NCBI GenBank assembly: GCA_015067765.1
Contig: SVLV01000007.1
Coordinates: 1 to 64,000, forward strand
DNA from: Oscillospiraceae bacterium
GTDB lineage: Bacteria; Bacillota; Clostridia; Oscillospirales; Oscillospiraceae
Length of the DNA stretch: 64,000 nt
Reading direction: 5' to 3'
Below, piece after piece: positions 9,857 through 20,352 of this stretch (positions within the stretch are counted from its first letter, which is position 1; each line of letters starts with the position of its first letter). The notes beneath the pieces are model-generated. The model was not told where the DNA came from, ran no database searches, and saw only the letters and a program-made list of their open reading frames with translations. The translations under genes and the position numbers were made by a program.

Positions 9857-10822
9857 ATGAAAAACAACCAAGTCCGCCAGATAGTTTTCCCTGTTCTGGC
9901 TGCACTGATCTGGGGTACTGCCTTTGTGGCTCAGGATATGTGTGCCGACATCATCGATACCTTCACCTTCAATGCCGTGCGTTCCTATATCGCCGTGGTG
10001 GTGCTGATGGTGATCATCGCCATCTTCCGCAAGCTCTCCCCTCCCCCTGTCCGTACGGAGGCGGAGAAAAAGGTAGCCCGAAAGGATCTGCTGCTGGGCG
10101 GTTTCTGCTGCGGTACCGCGCTGGCCATCGCCTCCAACTTCCAGCAGGCCGGCATTGCCGCCGGCGTAGATGCCGGCAAGGCCGGTTTCATCACCGCCCT
10201 GTATGTGGTGCTGGTTCCCCTGTGCGGTATTCTCTTTAAGCGGAAGGTGAGCCTGCCCGTTTGGATCGCTGTCGGTCTTTCTGTGATCTCCCTGTATCTG
10301 CTGTGCATCAAGGGCGATTTCACTCTGGCCTTTGGTGACCTGCTGGTACTGGTCTGCGCCCTGTTCTTCACCGTACATATCTACTGCATCGATCACTTTA
10401 CCACCAAGGTGGACGGCATCCAGCTCAGCTGCGTGCAGTTCTTCTTTGCCGCTGTCTGGGCCACCATCGCCAAGTTTGTCTGCGCTCTGCTGGGTACTGC
10501 CGGTATCGGTGATGTTGTAAACGCCTCCTCCATTTTCTCCATGCCCGATTGGGGCGCCATTCTGGCCGCCGCCCTGCCCATCCTGTATGTGGGTGTGTTC
10601 TCCAGCGGTGTGGCCTACACCCTGCAGATCCTGGCTCAGAAGGGTTCCAACCCCACGGTGGTCACCATTCTGCTGAGTCTGGAGAGTGTCTTCGCCGTGA
10701 TCTCCGGCGCCATCATCCTACAGCAGACCATGACCGGCCGGGAATATCTGGGCTGCGTGCTGATGTTCGTCGCTGTGATTCTGGCGCAGATCGAATTCCC
10801 CATCAAGAAGAAAGCCGAATAA
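9857..10822 (+). CDS. DMT/EamA-family transporter
   Basis: Multi-TM protein with 'ALIWGTAFVAQ' and 'ESVFAVISGAIILQQ' EamA motifs. Confidence 0.9.
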   Translation: MKNNQVRQIVFPVLAALIWGTAFVAQDMCADIIDTFTFNAVRSYIAVVVLMVIIAIFRKLSPPPVRTEAEKKVARKDLLLGGFCCGTALAIASNFQQAGIAAGVDAGKAGFITALYVVLVPLCGILFKRKVSLPVWIAVGLSVISLYLLCIKGDFTLAFGDLLVLVCALFFTVHIYCIDHFTTKVDGIQLSCVQFFFAAVWATIAKFVCALLGTAGIGDVVNASSIFSMPDWGAILAAALPILYVGVFSSGVAYTLQILAQKGSNPTVVTILLSLESVFAVISGAIILQQTMTGREYLGCVLMFVAVILAQIEFPIKKKAE

Positions 10823-10831
10823 TTTTCCAAC

Positions 10832-10868
10832 AAAAAAGGACACTGTCCACCGGGACAGTGTCCTTTTT
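10832..10868. terminator. Bidirectional Rho-independent terminator between convergent EamA transporter and polC
   Basis: aaaaaaggacactgtccaccgggacagtgtccttttta. Confidence 0.9.
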
Positions 10869-10875
10869 ATTGCGC

Positions 10876-13800
10876 TCAGAACAGGCTGACCTGACTGGTG
10901 TCCGCCATACCGGCGAAGGCACCCAAGCTCTTCAGCTGCTCAATATGAGTCTTGGAGAGCTTGTTACAGCAGGTAGCAAACTCTTCCACCGAAACAAACT
11001 TCTGACCCTTCCGCTTTTCCACCGTATCAAAGGCCGCCGACTCACCCAGACCGTGCACCGACACAAAGGGCGGCAGCAGACCGTTTTCCGTGATGAGGAA
11101 CTTGGTGGCATCGGACCGGTAGATATCGATGGTATCGAAGTGGAATCCACGCAGATAGAACTCGTAGCACACCTCCAGCGTGGTCATCAGGTTCTGCTCC
11201 ACAGCAGTGGCATCCTTGTTGTTCTCAATCTCCCGGATCTTCCGCTTTACCGCATCGATTCCCGCGCAGCAGTACTCGGCATCAAAGGCCTTGGCCCGCA
11301 CCGAGAAGAAGGTGGCATAGAAGGCCAGCGGCTCATGCACCTTGAACCATGCGATACGGAAGGCCATCATCACATAGGCCACTGCGTGGGCCTTAGGGAA
11401 CAGATAGCCGATCTTGGCCAGAGACTCGATGTACCACTGGGGCACCTCGTGCTCCTCCATGGCCTCCCGCCAGCCGGGCTCAAAACCACCCTTCTTCACC
11501 TTGCCCTTACGGACCGCCTCCATGATCTTGAAGCTCATCTTGGGATCCAGACCCTTGGAGATGAGATACAGCATAATGTCGTCACGGCAGCCCACCGTCT
11601 CCAGAACGGTGGCCGTTCCGCTGACGATCAGATCCCGGGCGTTGCCCAGCCACACATCGGTACCGTGAGAGAAGCCGGACAGACGCACCAGCGTACTGAA
11701 CTCCTTGGGCATGGTATCCATCAGCATGCCGCGGGTAAAACGGGTGTTGAACTCGGGGATGGCCACTGCGCCGGTGGGGCCCAGCAGATCATCGTTCTCG
11801 TAGCCCAGCACCTTGGAGTTGGTGAAGATGCTCATGGTGTCCGGGTCATCCAGCGGGATCTCCCGGGCATTGACACCGGTCAGATCCTCCAGCATCCGGA
11901 TCATGGTGGGGTCATCGTGACCCAGCATATCCAACTTCAGGAGGTTGTCCTCCATGCAGTGATATTCAAAGTGGGTGGTAATGGTATCGGCATCCTCCGC
12001 ATCGGCCGGATGCTGCACCGCCGTGAAATCCTCAATGTCCATATCCTCGGGCACCACCACCAGACCTCCGGGATGCTGACCGGTGGTGCGGCGCACGCCC
12101 ACGCAGCCCTGCGTCAGCCGGTTAACCTCGGCTGCACCGGCCGTCAGCCCCCGCTCATCCAGATACTTGCGGACAAAGCCGAAGGCCGTCTTCTCCGCCA
12201 GCGTACCGATGGTACCGGCGCGGAACACCTGGGTCTCACCGAACATCTCAATGGCGTGGCGATGGGCGCGGCCCTGATACTCACCGGAGAAGTTCAGGTC
12301 GATATCCGGCACCTTTCCGCCGCCGTAGCCCAGGAAGGTCTCAAAGGGGATATCAAAGCCGTCCTTGACATACTTGGTTCCGCAGACCGGGCAGTTTTTA
12401 TCGGGCATGTCTGCGCCGCAGCCATAGGTGCCGTCCAGACTGAATTCCGAGTTTTTGCAGTTGGGACAGCGGTAATGGGGCGGCAGGGAGTTCACCTCCG
12501 TAATCCCGGACATATAGGCCACCAGCGAGGAACCCACAGAGCCACGGGAACCCACCAGATAACCGCTCTCCAGACTTCGCTGCACCAGTTTCTGGGCCGA
12601 CATATACACCACATCGTACTTACCCAGAATACCGCCCAGCTCCACATTCAGACGATCCACGATCATCTGCGGGGGATTTTCACCGTACAGCTCCCGGCAT
12701 TTGCCCCAGACCAGATCGTTCAGTTCCTGCTCCGAGTTTTCCAGCTTCGGGGGGAACAGCTGACCCGGAGGCAGGAGTTCAATTTCCTCCACCAGATCGG
12801 CAATGCGGCGGGGATTGGTCACCACCACCTCATAGGCCTTCTCTGCACCCAGGTAGGAGAACTCCTCCAGCATCTCATCGGTGGTCTTGAAGTAGATGGG
12901 CAGATCCGAATCGGCATCCTCAAACTTCTTGCTGGCCAGCAGGATATGGCGGTAGACCTCATCCTCCGGCTCCTGGAAATGGACATCGCCTGTGGCGCAG
13001 ACGGGCTTGCCCAGTTCCTCACCCAAACGCACCACGATGCGGTTGAACTCCCGCAGATCCTCCTCCGACTGGACCTCACCCTTGCGCAGCATAAATCGGT
13101 TGTTGCACAGGGGTTGGATCTCCAGATAGTCATAGAAGGAGGCAATTCGCCGCAGCTCCGCCCAATCCTTATGGTCGGTGATGGCTCGGAACAGCTCTCC
13201 GGCCTCACAGGAAGAGCCGATGATCAAACCCTCCCGGTGCTCCACCAGTTCCGTCTTGGGGATGATGGGCACGCGGCGGAAATACTTCAGGTTGGAGGCT
13301 GAGATCAGCTGGAACAGATTCTTCAGGCCCACCTTATTCTTAGCCAGCAGAATGATGTGCTTGGGAAACCGGTTGGACCGGCTGCCCTTCGCCCGCAGCT
13401 TCAGCATTTTCTCATTGACCTGCTGCAAGTGATCGATCCCCAGTTCCTTTCTCATCTTCTCAAAGAAGGGAATCAGCATATAGGCCACCACAGCTGCGTC
13501 ATCCGAGGCCCGGTGGTGGTTGAAGGCAGGCAGATCCAGATGCTCTGCCACAATATCAAGTTTATGCTTGCTCAGTTCCGGCAGCAGATTCTGTGCCAGA
13601 ATCAGCGTATCCACATAGGTGGGGTCAAAGGGCAGACCCACCTTTCGGCAGCCGGCCCGGATAAAGCTGATGTCAAACTCCGCATTGTGAGCGGCCAAAG
13701 GACGATCGCCCACAAAGTCCAAAAAAGCACGCAATGCCTCCTTCAGCTGCGGGGCATCGGCCAGCATGGCATCTGTGATACCCGTCAGGCCAATGATCTC

Positions 13801-14814
13801 CGGGGTCAGCCGGCGGTTGGGGTTGACGAAGGTCTGAAACCGTTCCGTCACCTGTCCATTCTTCAGGATGACCGCACCGATCTCCGTGATGGCTTCGGTG
13901 GCCACCTTTAGACCGGTGGTCTCAATATCAAAACAGACGATCTCCTGTTCAAAGGCCTGGTCTCCCGCGCCGTGCACAGCAATACGGTCATCCAGGTTGT
14001 TGACAAAATAACCCTCCACACCGTACAGGATCTTGATCTTTCCCTTTGCGGTGTGCCAGGCATCCGGGAAAGCCTGTGCCACACCGTGATCGGTGATGGC
14101 GATGGCGGGATGTCCCCATGCGATGGCCTGCTTGATGACACCGGCTGTATCGGTCAGCGCATCCATATTGCTCATACGGGTATGCAGATGCAGCTCCACC
14201 CGCTTCTCCGGCGCCGTATCCTGCCGGGGCTGGTGGGGAATCTTCATGATATTGGTGGGATTGATCTGCACATCCTTGCCGTCACGAGTCAGCTCCACAA
14301 AACCCTGCACCCGCAGCCACATACCGGGGTGGATGGCATTGCGCACCGGCTGGGACTCCTTGTCCTGCATGTACTTGCGCACGGTCACAGAGCCGTGATA
14401 ATCGGTCATATCAAAGGTCAGGCACCACACACCGGGGCGGCGGGTCTCATAGCATTCCGCGGCAAAAACCTTGCCCTCCACCACGATGCCGCCCATCTTG
14501 GGGTTCAGGCCCTCCATGAAGATGGGTTTTGCTTTGATCTCCTTTCCCATCAGCACATCGCTGGCCTTTTTCTTTTCCTGCGACATTTCCCGAAGTGTCA
14601 GATTCACCTGCCGCAAACCGTACTGCTGCTGCAGCAGCTGCGCCAATAGACCCTGAGCGGCCTGAGGCAGTTCCGCCTCCAGCTCCAGCTCCATGGTCCG
14701 CTGCTGGCGGTCCAATGCGCCGCTGACCACCTTGGCATCATGCAGTGCTACCCGCAATTCCCGTGGTGGTACAAAGCTTTCAAAAAATGTAAAAAACGGT
14801 ATCTTCTCAGCCAT
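10876..14814 (-). CDS. polC: DNA polymerase III PolC-type alpha subunit
   Basis: PHP domain 'VELHLHTRMSNMDALTD', embedded exonuclease 'IVCFDIETTGLK', 'GSRGSVGSSLVAYMSGITEVNSLPPHYRCPNC', 'TGQHPGGLVVVP'; start adjusted to MAEKIPFF. Confidence 0.96.
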   Translation of the reverse strand: MAEKIPFFTFFESFVPPRELRVALHDAKVVSGALDRQQRTMELELEAELPQAAQGLLAQLLQQQYGLRQVNLTLREMSQEKKKASDVLMGKEIKAKPIFMEGLNPKMGGIVVEGKVFAAECYETRRPGVWCLTFDMTDYHGSVTVRKYMQDKESQPVRNAIHPGMWLRVQGFVELTRDGKDVQINPTNIMKIPHQPRQDTAPEKRVELHLHTRMSNMDALTDTAGVIKQAIAWGHPAIAITDHGVAQAFPDAWHTAKGKIKILYGVEGYFVNNLDDRIAVHGAGDQAFEQEIVCFDIETTGLKVATEAITEIGAVILKNGQVTERFQTFVNPNRRLTPEIIGLTGITDAMLADAPQLKEALRAFLDFVGDRPLAAHNAEFDISFIRAGCRKVGLPFDPTYVDTLILAQNLLPELSKHKLDIVAEHLDLPAFNHHRASDDAAVVAYMLIPFFEKMRKELGIDHLQQVNEKMLKLRAKGSRSNRFPKHIILLAKNKVGLKNLFQLISASNLKYFRRVPIIPKTELVEHREGLIIGSSCEAGELFRAITDHKDWAELRRIASFYDYLEIQPLCNNRFMLRKGEVQSEEDLREFNRIVVRLGEELGKPVCATGDVHFQEPEDEVYRHILLASKKFEDADSDLPIYFKTTDEMLEEFSYLGAEKAYEVVVTNPRRIADLVEEIELLPPGQLFPPKLENSEQELNDLVWGKCRELYGENPPQMIVDRLNVELGGILGKYDVVYMSAQKLVQRSLESGYLVGSRGSVGSSLVAYMSGITEVNSLPPHYRCPNCKNSEFSLDGTYGCGADMPDKNCPVCGTKYVKDGFDIPFETFLGYGGGKVPDIDLNFSGEYQGRAHRHAIEMFGETQVFRAGTIGTLAEKTAFGFVRKYLDERGLTAGAAEVNRLTQGCVGVRRTTGQHPGGLVVVPEDMDIEDFTAVQHPADAEDADTITTHFEYHCMEDNLLKLDMLGHDDPTMIRMLEDLTGVNAREIPLDDPDTMSIFTNSKVLGYENDDLLGPTGAVAIPEFNTRFTRGMLMDTMPKEFSTLVRLSGFSHGTDVWLGNARDLIVSGTATVLETVGCRDDIMLYLISKGLDPKMSFKIMEAVRKGKVKKGGFEPGWREAMEEHEVPQWYIESLAKIGYLFPKAHAVAYVMMAFRIAWFKVHEPLAFYATFFSVRAKAFDAEYCCAGIDAVKRKIREIENNKDATAVEQNLMTTLEVCYEFYLRGFHFDTIDIYRSDATKFLITENGLLPPFVSVHGLGESAAFDTVEKRKGQKFVSVEEFATCCNKLSKTHIEQLKSLGAFAGMADTSQVSLF

Positions 14815-14903
14815 TCGAAGGACCATTCCTTTCCCAATTGCTCGCTTGGCTCCGCTGCGGATACAACGGAGCCAAGGCCGGTCCAACCAAGGCTGAACCG
14901 TAG

Positions 14904-15941
14904 TTACAGTTTATCGATCTCCTCCATCAGGGCATCCACCAGTTTTTCCTGCGGAACCTTATAGAGGACCTCCCCCTTGCGGAACACAAGGCCCTCGCCC
15001 TGTCCACCGGCAATGCCCACATCGGCTGCCGCGGCCTCACCGGGGCCATTGACCACACAGCCCATAACTGCTACCGTGATGGGCTTGGTGCAATCAGCCA
15101 GACGGCGCTCCACCTCCTGCGCGATGGGGATCATATCATACTTCGTTCTCCCGCAGGTGGGGCAGGAGATCAGATTGGGGCCGGTCTGCCGCAGGCCTGC
15201 CGCCGTCAAAATCTGCTTGGCGGCGCGGACCTCCTCCACCGGATCTGCCGTCAGGCTCACACGCATGGTATCACCGATGCCCATGCACAGAAGACCTCCG
15301 ATACCGATGGCAGATTTCATCACACCCATGGTGGGCGTACCCGCCTCGGTCACACCCAGATGCAGGGGGTAATCTGTCTGCTGATGGAGCAGACGGTAGG
15401 CCTCCATGTTCACCGGAACATGGGAGCACTTAACAGAGATGCAGATATCATCAAAATCACAGTCATTGAGAAGGCGCACATGACCCAGCGCGCTTTCCAC
15501 CAGTGCCTGAGGGGTGACTCCGCCGTATTTCTTCAGCAGTTCCTTCTCCAGCGAGCCGCCGTTGACACCGATGCGAATGGGAATTCCGCGCTCCCGGCAG
15601 GCATCTGCCACCGCGCGAACCCGCTCTGCCGAACCGATATTGCCGGGATTGATGCGGATCTTATCCACCCCCTGCCGGGCGGCCTCCAGGGCCAACCGAT
15701 AGTCAAAGTGGATATCCGCCACCAGCGGAATATGAATCTGACGGCGAATGGCGCCGATGGCCTGCGCCGCCGCCATATCAGGCACTGCCACACGGATGAT
15801 CTGGCAGCCCTCTTCCTCCAGACGGAGGATCTGTGCCACCGTGGCGGCCACATCCTCCGTTTTCGTATTGCACATGGACTGGATGGTCACCGGTGCACCT
15901 GCACCCATAGCCACTCCGCCCACCATGATTTGCTTGCTCAT
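14904..15941 (-). CDS. ispG: 4-hydroxy-3-methylbut-2-enyl diphosphate synthase (flavodoxin/ferredoxin)
   Basis: MSKQIMVGGVAMGAGAPVTIQSMCNTKTEDV, 'RINPGNIG', 'SCPTCGRTKYD', 'VMGCVVNGPGEA'. Confidence 0.96.
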   Translation of the reverse strand: MSKQIMVGGVAMGAGAPVTIQSMCNTKTEDVAATVAQILRLEEEGCQIIRVAVPDMAAAQAIGAIRRQIHIPLVADIHFDYRLALEAARQGVDKIRINPGNIGSAERVRAVADACRERGIPIRIGVNGGSLEKELLKKYGGVTPQALVESALGHVRLLNDCDFDDICISVKCSHVPVNMEAYRLLHQQTDYPLHLGVTEAGTPTMGVMKSAIGIGGLLCMGIGDTMRVSLTADPVEEVRAAKQILTAAGLRQTGPNLISCPTCGRTKYDMIPIAQEVERRLADCTKPITVAVMGCVVNGPGEAAAADVGIAGGQGEGLVFRKGEVLYKVPQEKLVDALMEEIDKL

Positions 15942-15952
15942 AACTTTACCTC

Positions 15953-17014
15953 TCAAGTAAAGAGTGCCCACACATCCTTGAAGGTGATCGCCAGCATCAG
16001 CAGCATCAGCACCGCCAGGCCGATCATGTGGACATAGTTTTCAAACCGATCCGGGATCTTCTTTTTGAAGAGCAGCATGGCAATGGCATTGAGCACCAAA
16101 AAGAAGATCTTGCCGCCATCCAGTGCCGGCAGGGGCAGCAGATTCATCACTGCCAGGTTGACCGCGATCAGTGCCGCCGTGTAGGCGATGCTCTCCACCG
16201 CAGCGGACACACTCTCCGACTGCTGGGCCACATCGGTGATCGTGGACACGATACCCACAGGGCCGCTCACATCCTGCACGCCCGCCTCACCGGTGATCAG
16301 CATCTGCAGACTCATGCGCACCATGCGCACAAAATCAATTGCATTGTTCCAGCTATAGGCAATCCGCTTCCCGATGGTGGCCTTTTCCGTACCAAAGTAC
16401 AGACCGAAACCGGTATAGAGCTCACCCTCCTGATCGGAATACTCCCGCCGCTCCATGGCAAAGTCATCCAGATACACCTTCTCGCCGTCGCGCTTGACCA
16501 CCAGATCAAAGGTACCGTCCTTATTCATGCCAAGCAGCAGATCCAGATCACCATAGATGTAGACCCGCTCTCCGTCGATGGACCAGATGCGGTCGCCCAC
16601 CTGCAGACCCTGTTCACTCTCCAGTGGACAGCCCGGTGCAAACCCGTGGATCACCGGTTCATAGAAGGCCGCTGCATCGGAATAGAGCACCAGAATGATC
16701 AGCAGGCCCGCCAGGAAGTTCATCAAGGCGCCAGCGGCAAAAATCAGCAACTTCTGCCAAAATCCCTGATTGTTGAGGGCGGCCGGATCCTCCGAATCCT
16801 CTTCCTCTCCCTCCATAGCGCAGTAACCGCCCACAGGCAGTGCCCGCAGGGCATAGGTGGTATCCCCCTTCGTTTTCTTCCACAAAGCGGGGCCCATGCC
16901 GATGGAGAATTCATTGACCCGCACACCGCAGAGCTTTGCGGTAATAAAATGGCCAAATTCATGGACGGCAATCAACACACCAAATATGAGAATGGCAGCT
17001 AATACATAGATCAT
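15953..17014 (-). CDS. rseP: Site-2 protease / RIP metalloprotease RseP
   Basis: HEFGH zinc motif, PDZ region, C-terminal 'NLLPLPALDGGKI'. Confidence 0.94.
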   Translation of the reverse strand: MIYVLAAILIFGVLIAVHEFGHFITAKLCGVRVNEFSIGMGPALWKKTKGDTTYALRALPVGGYCAMEGEEEDSEDPAALNNQGFWQKLLIFAAGALMNFLAGLLIILVLYSDAAAFYEPVIHGFAPGCPLESEQGLQVGDRIWSIDGERVYIYGDLDLLLGMNKDGTFDLVVKRDGEKVYLDDFAMERREYSDQEGELYTGFGLYFGTEKATIGKRIAYSWNNAIDFVRMVRMSLQMLITGEAGVQDVSGPVGIVSTITDVAQQSESVSAAVESIAYTAALIAVNLAVMNLLPLPALDGGKIFFLVLNAIAMLLFKKKIPDRFENYVHMIGLAVLMLLMLAITFKDVWALFT

Positions 17015-17038
17015 AAACGAAAATTCCTTTCCTGCCGG

Positions 17039-18187
17039 TCACTTGGCAACAGACAGTACCACTTCCCTGGCCCGTCTGTCTGCTTCCAGTATATCCGCCA
17101 GGCTTGGCTCATATTTCACTTCCACACGGGCAAGAGCCTCCTCCACCAGCCGGTGGATCCCCTGAAAACCGGTCTGCCCCCGCAGGAACAGTCCCACTGC
17201 CTCCTCATTGGCGGCATTCATAATGGCACAGGAGGTTCCGCCTGTTTTGGCGCACTCCCGTGCGATCCGCAGGCAGGGGAAGGCCTCCATGTCCGGTGCA
17301 TGGAAGGTCAGATCGCCGCAGGTCAAAAGATCCAGCAGCCGGTCCGGGGTCTGGGCGCGGTTGGGCCAGGTGAATGCGTAGCGAATGGGCAGCTTCATAT
17401 CCGGCGTACCCAGCTGTGCGATCATAGCACCGTCCCGATACTCCACCAGGGAGTGGACAATGCTCTGCCGATGCACCACCACATCCACCTGTTCCACAGG
17501 CAGACGGTACAGGCGCATGGCCTCAATGACCTCCAGACCCTTATTCATCAAGGTAGCGGAGTCAATGGTGATCTTGGCTCCCATGGACCAGTTGGGATGC
17601 TTCAGGGCATCCGCAGCGGTCATATGCTCCAGTTCCTCATACTTCTTACCGAAGAAGGGGCCGCCGGAGCAGGTCAAAATCAACCGCCGGACCTCCTTGG
17701 GATCCCGGCAGCCCTGCAGGCTCTGAAAGAGCGCCGAATGCTCCGAATCCACCGGAACGATCTCGGCACCGTACTGATCTGCCGCGGCCATCACCAGCTC
17801 ACCGGCACAGACCAGCGTCTCCTTATTGGCCAGCGCAATGCGTTTCTTTTGACGGATAGCAGCCAAAGTGGGCTCCAATCCCACACTGCCCACCACGGCA
17901 GTGACCACCGTGTCCGCCTGAGGCAGCTGGGCCGCCTCCATAAGACCCTCGTGGCCGGACATAACCCGGATGGGCAGGTCACTGAGCCGACGGGCTGCCT
18001 CCTGCGCAGCACCTTCTTCCCAAAGCACCACCAGCTCCGGATGGAATTCCCGGGCCTGCTGCTCGATCAGATCCACCTGACGGTTTGCCGTCAGTGCTGC
18101 CACAGTAAGCCCCAGTTCCCGGGCCACCTCCAGTGTCTGACGACCGATCGAACCGGTGGATCCCAGAAGAGAAATCGTCTTGGTCAT
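17039..18187 (-). CDS. dxr: 1-deoxy-D-xylulose-5-phosphate reductoisomerase
   Basis: 'LLGSTGSIGRQTLEV', 'LANKETLVCAGELV', 'PVDSEHSALFQ', 'PNWSMGAKITIDSATLMNKGLEVIEA'. Confidence 0.97.
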   Translation of the reverse strand: MTKTISLLGSTGSIGRQTLEVARELGLTVAALTANRQVDLIEQQAREFHPELVVLWEEGAAQEAARRLSDLPIRVMSGHEGLMEAAQLPQADTVVTAVVGSVGLEPTLAAIRQKKRIALANKETLVCAGELVMAAADQYGAEIVPVDSEHSALFQSLQGCRDPKEVRRLILTCSGGPFFGKKYEELEHMTAADALKHPNWSMGAKITIDSATLMNKGLEVIEAMRLYRLPVEQVDVVVHRQSIVHSLVEYRDGAMIAQLGTPDMKLPIRYAFTWPNRAQTPDRLLDLLTCGDLTFHAPDMEAFPCLRIARECAKTGGTSCAIMNAANEEAVGLFLRGQTGFQGIHRLVEEALARVEVKYEPSLADILEADRRAREVVLSVAK

Positions 18188-18196
18188 AATGACTCC

Positions 18197-19027
18197 TTAC
18201 ATCTGCACGGAACTGATGATCAGCCAAACCACGGGTGCAACAAAAATCACACTGTCAAAACGGTCCAGCACACCACCGTGACCCGGCAGCAGACGGCCAT
18301 AGTCCTTGATGCCATACTGGCGCTTGATGATGGAGAAGCTCAGATCACCCAGCTGACCCATGGCGGCACCCAGCAGACCCACCAGCAGACACCAGCCGAT
18401 GTGCAGCGGATAGGAGGTCACCAGCTGGAACACGATCCGGAAAATCACCATACCCAGCATACCGCCAGCCAGACCGCCCAGTGCGCCCTCCACCGTCTTC
18501 TTGGGACTGGCCAGAGGTGCCAGCTTATGGCGGCCGCAGGCCATTCCGGTGAACAGCGCCGCCGTATCACTGCAGAAAGCAGCAACCAGCGGAATCATCA
18601 CCAGTCCTGCACCGTAGGTCATCAATCGCAGGCGCATCAGGCAGCCCATTGCCAGCGGAATCACCAAACCTGCCACAAAAATCACGCACAGTTCCTGAAA
18701 GGTAATTGCAGTGGGTTTTCCATAAAATGCTACAGCATAGACGAATACAGAGATCACCAGCAGCACCAGCACCACCATACAGAACCCGGCAAACTCCGGC
18801 TGAAGGATCCGGCAGTAGGTCTCCAGAATCACCATCATGCCCATTAACCCCGTCAGTCCGCACCAGCGAGTGGCCAGTTCCTTGCTGCAAACCGCCGTCA
18901 GCAGCTCATGTCCGCCAATGGCGCACAGGGCAACCAGCAAAATCACAGTCGCCCAACCGGGCGCCGCACACAAAACAGCAATCAGGGCCGGAGCACCGAC
19001 CACCGCCACCAAAATTCTTTGTTTCAT
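18197..19027 (-). CDS. cdsA: Phosphatidate cytidylyltransferase
   Basis: 'DTAALFTGMACGRHKLAPLASPKKTVEGALGG' and 'KDYGRLLPGHGGVLDRFDSVIF'. Confidence 0.96.
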   Translation of the reverse strand: MKQRILVAVVGAPALIAVLCAAPGWATVILLVALCAIGGHELLTAVCSKELATRWCGLTGLMGMMVILETYCRILQPEFAGFCMVVLVLLVISVFVYAVAFYGKPTAITFQELCVIFVAGLVIPLAMGCLMRLRLMTYGAGLVMIPLVAAFCSDTAALFTGMACGRHKLAPLASPKKTVEGALGGLAGGMLGMVIFRIVFQLVTSYPLHIGWCLLVGLLGAAMGQLGDLSFSIIKRQYGIKDYGRLLPGHGGVLDRFDSVIFVAPVVWLIISSVQM

Positions 19028-19038
19028 AATCTTCCTCT

Positions 19039-19791
19039 TTACTTGATCCCGCCAAAACGACGGTCCCGCCTCTGATAGTCGATGATGGCCGCATCCAGCG
19101 CCCGCTCATCAAAATCAGGCCATAGGGTATCACAGAAATAAAACTCCGCATAGGCACACTGCCACAGCAGGAAATTGCTCAGACGCAGCTCACCGCTGGG
19201 ACGGATCACCAGATCGGGATCCGGAATACCGGCAGAATAGAGATATCCGCCAAAGCGATCTGCTGTCAGTTCCTCCGGCGCTGCCTCCCCCGCCGCACAC
19301 TCTGCGGCAAAGGTGCGGGCGGCCTGCAGGATCTCATCCCGGCCGCCATAGTTCAGGCAGACATTGGCCTGAAACCCCTCAATGCGGCTGCTGATGGCAT
19401 TGGTCCGCTCCACCAGTTCCTGCAGCTCGGGGGAAATTGCACTCAGATCCCCCAAAAAACGCAGGCGGATCTGATCGCGCTCCATGGAGTCGATGGCCTC
19501 CAGCATATACTGCTTCAAAAGGCCCATGATCACAGAGACCTCCGTCTCCGGCCGCTTCCAGTTTTCCGTGGAGAAGGCATACACCGTCAGGTACTCCACG
19601 CCCAGATTTTTGCAGTAGGTGGCAATTTTACGAAACACCTCTGCCCCTACTTTATGTCCGGCAGTACGAGGCAGACCTCTCTGCTTCGCCCAACGACCGT
19701 TGCCGTCCATAATAATAGCGATATGGCGGGGAAGGCGGTTTTGATCCACCTGCCCCGCCTTATTGGAATATTGGGAATCGAACAGGCCCAT
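19039..19791 (-). CDS. uppS: Undecaprenyl diphosphate synthase (isoprenyl transferase)
   Basis: 'HIAIIMDGNGRWAKQRGLPRTAGH', 'YAFSTENWKRP', 'DLVIRPSGELRLSNFLLWQCAYAEFYF'. Confidence 0.97.
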   Translation of the reverse strand: MGLFDSQYSNKAGQVDQNRLPRHIAIIMDGNGRWAKQRGLPRTAGHKVGAEVFRKIATYCKNLGVEYLTVYAFSTENWKRPETEVSVIMGLLKQYMLEAIDSMERDQIRLRFLGDLSAISPELQELVERTNAISSRIEGFQANVCLNYGGRDEILQAARTFAAECAAGEAAPEELTADRFGGYLYSAGIPDPDLVIRPSGELRLSNFLLWQCAYAEFYFCDTLWPDFDERALDAAIIDYQRRDRRFGGIK

Positions 19792-20348
19792 TAGACGGAC
19801 ATCAGTTCCTTTTCCTTACTTGCCAGCAGAACATCCAGTTCCTTGCAGCTGTCGTCGGTCAGCTTCTGCATATCCTTCTCGGCGATCTTCAGCTCATCCT
19901 CGGTGATCTCAGATGCCTTCTGGGCCTTCTTGAAATGCTCCACTGCATCACGGCGAATGTTGCGGATAGCAACCTTGCCGTTCTCGGTATACTTATGGAT
20001 CTGCTTGACCAGCTCCTTACGGCGCTCCTCAGTCAGCTGAGGGAAGGTCAGGCGGATGGCCTTACCGTCGTTCTGGGGATTGATGCCCAGATCGGACTCC
20101 TGGATGGCCTTCTCAATGCTCTTCAGAGCGGAGGCATCCCAGGGGGTGATCACCAGCTGACGGGGATCAGGGGTACCAACAGAGGCGATCTGCTGGATGG
20201 GGGTGGGGGTGCCATAGTAGTCCACGCTGATGCGGTTCAGCACCGCAGCATTGGCGCGACCGGCGCGAACGGCATCGAAATCACGGATCACGGACTCGAT
20301 GCTCTTCTTCATTTTTTCCTCGTAAACCTTATACTCATCCTTCAGCAT
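19791..20348 (-). CDS. frr: Ribosome recycling factor
   Basis: 185 aa; 'VRAGRANAAVLNRISVDYYGTPTPIQQIASV' and 'RNIRRDAVEHFKK'. Confidence 0.97.
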   Translation of the reverse strand: MLKDEYKVYEEKMKKSIESVIRDFDAVRAGRANAAVLNRISVDYYGTPTPIQQIASVGTPDPRQLVITPWDASALKSIEKAIQESDLGINPQNDGKAIRLTFPQLTEERRKELVKQIHKYTENGKVAIRNIRRDAVEHFKKAQKASEITEDELKIAEKDMQKLTDDSCKELDVLLASKEKELMSV

Positions 20349-20352
20349 ATCG

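Noticed and set aside
10549-13302. 917-aa plus-strand ORF overlapping the EamA gene end and antisense to polC
   Set aside because: Runs through a terminator hairpin and opposite a clear PolC; antisense codon-bias artefact.
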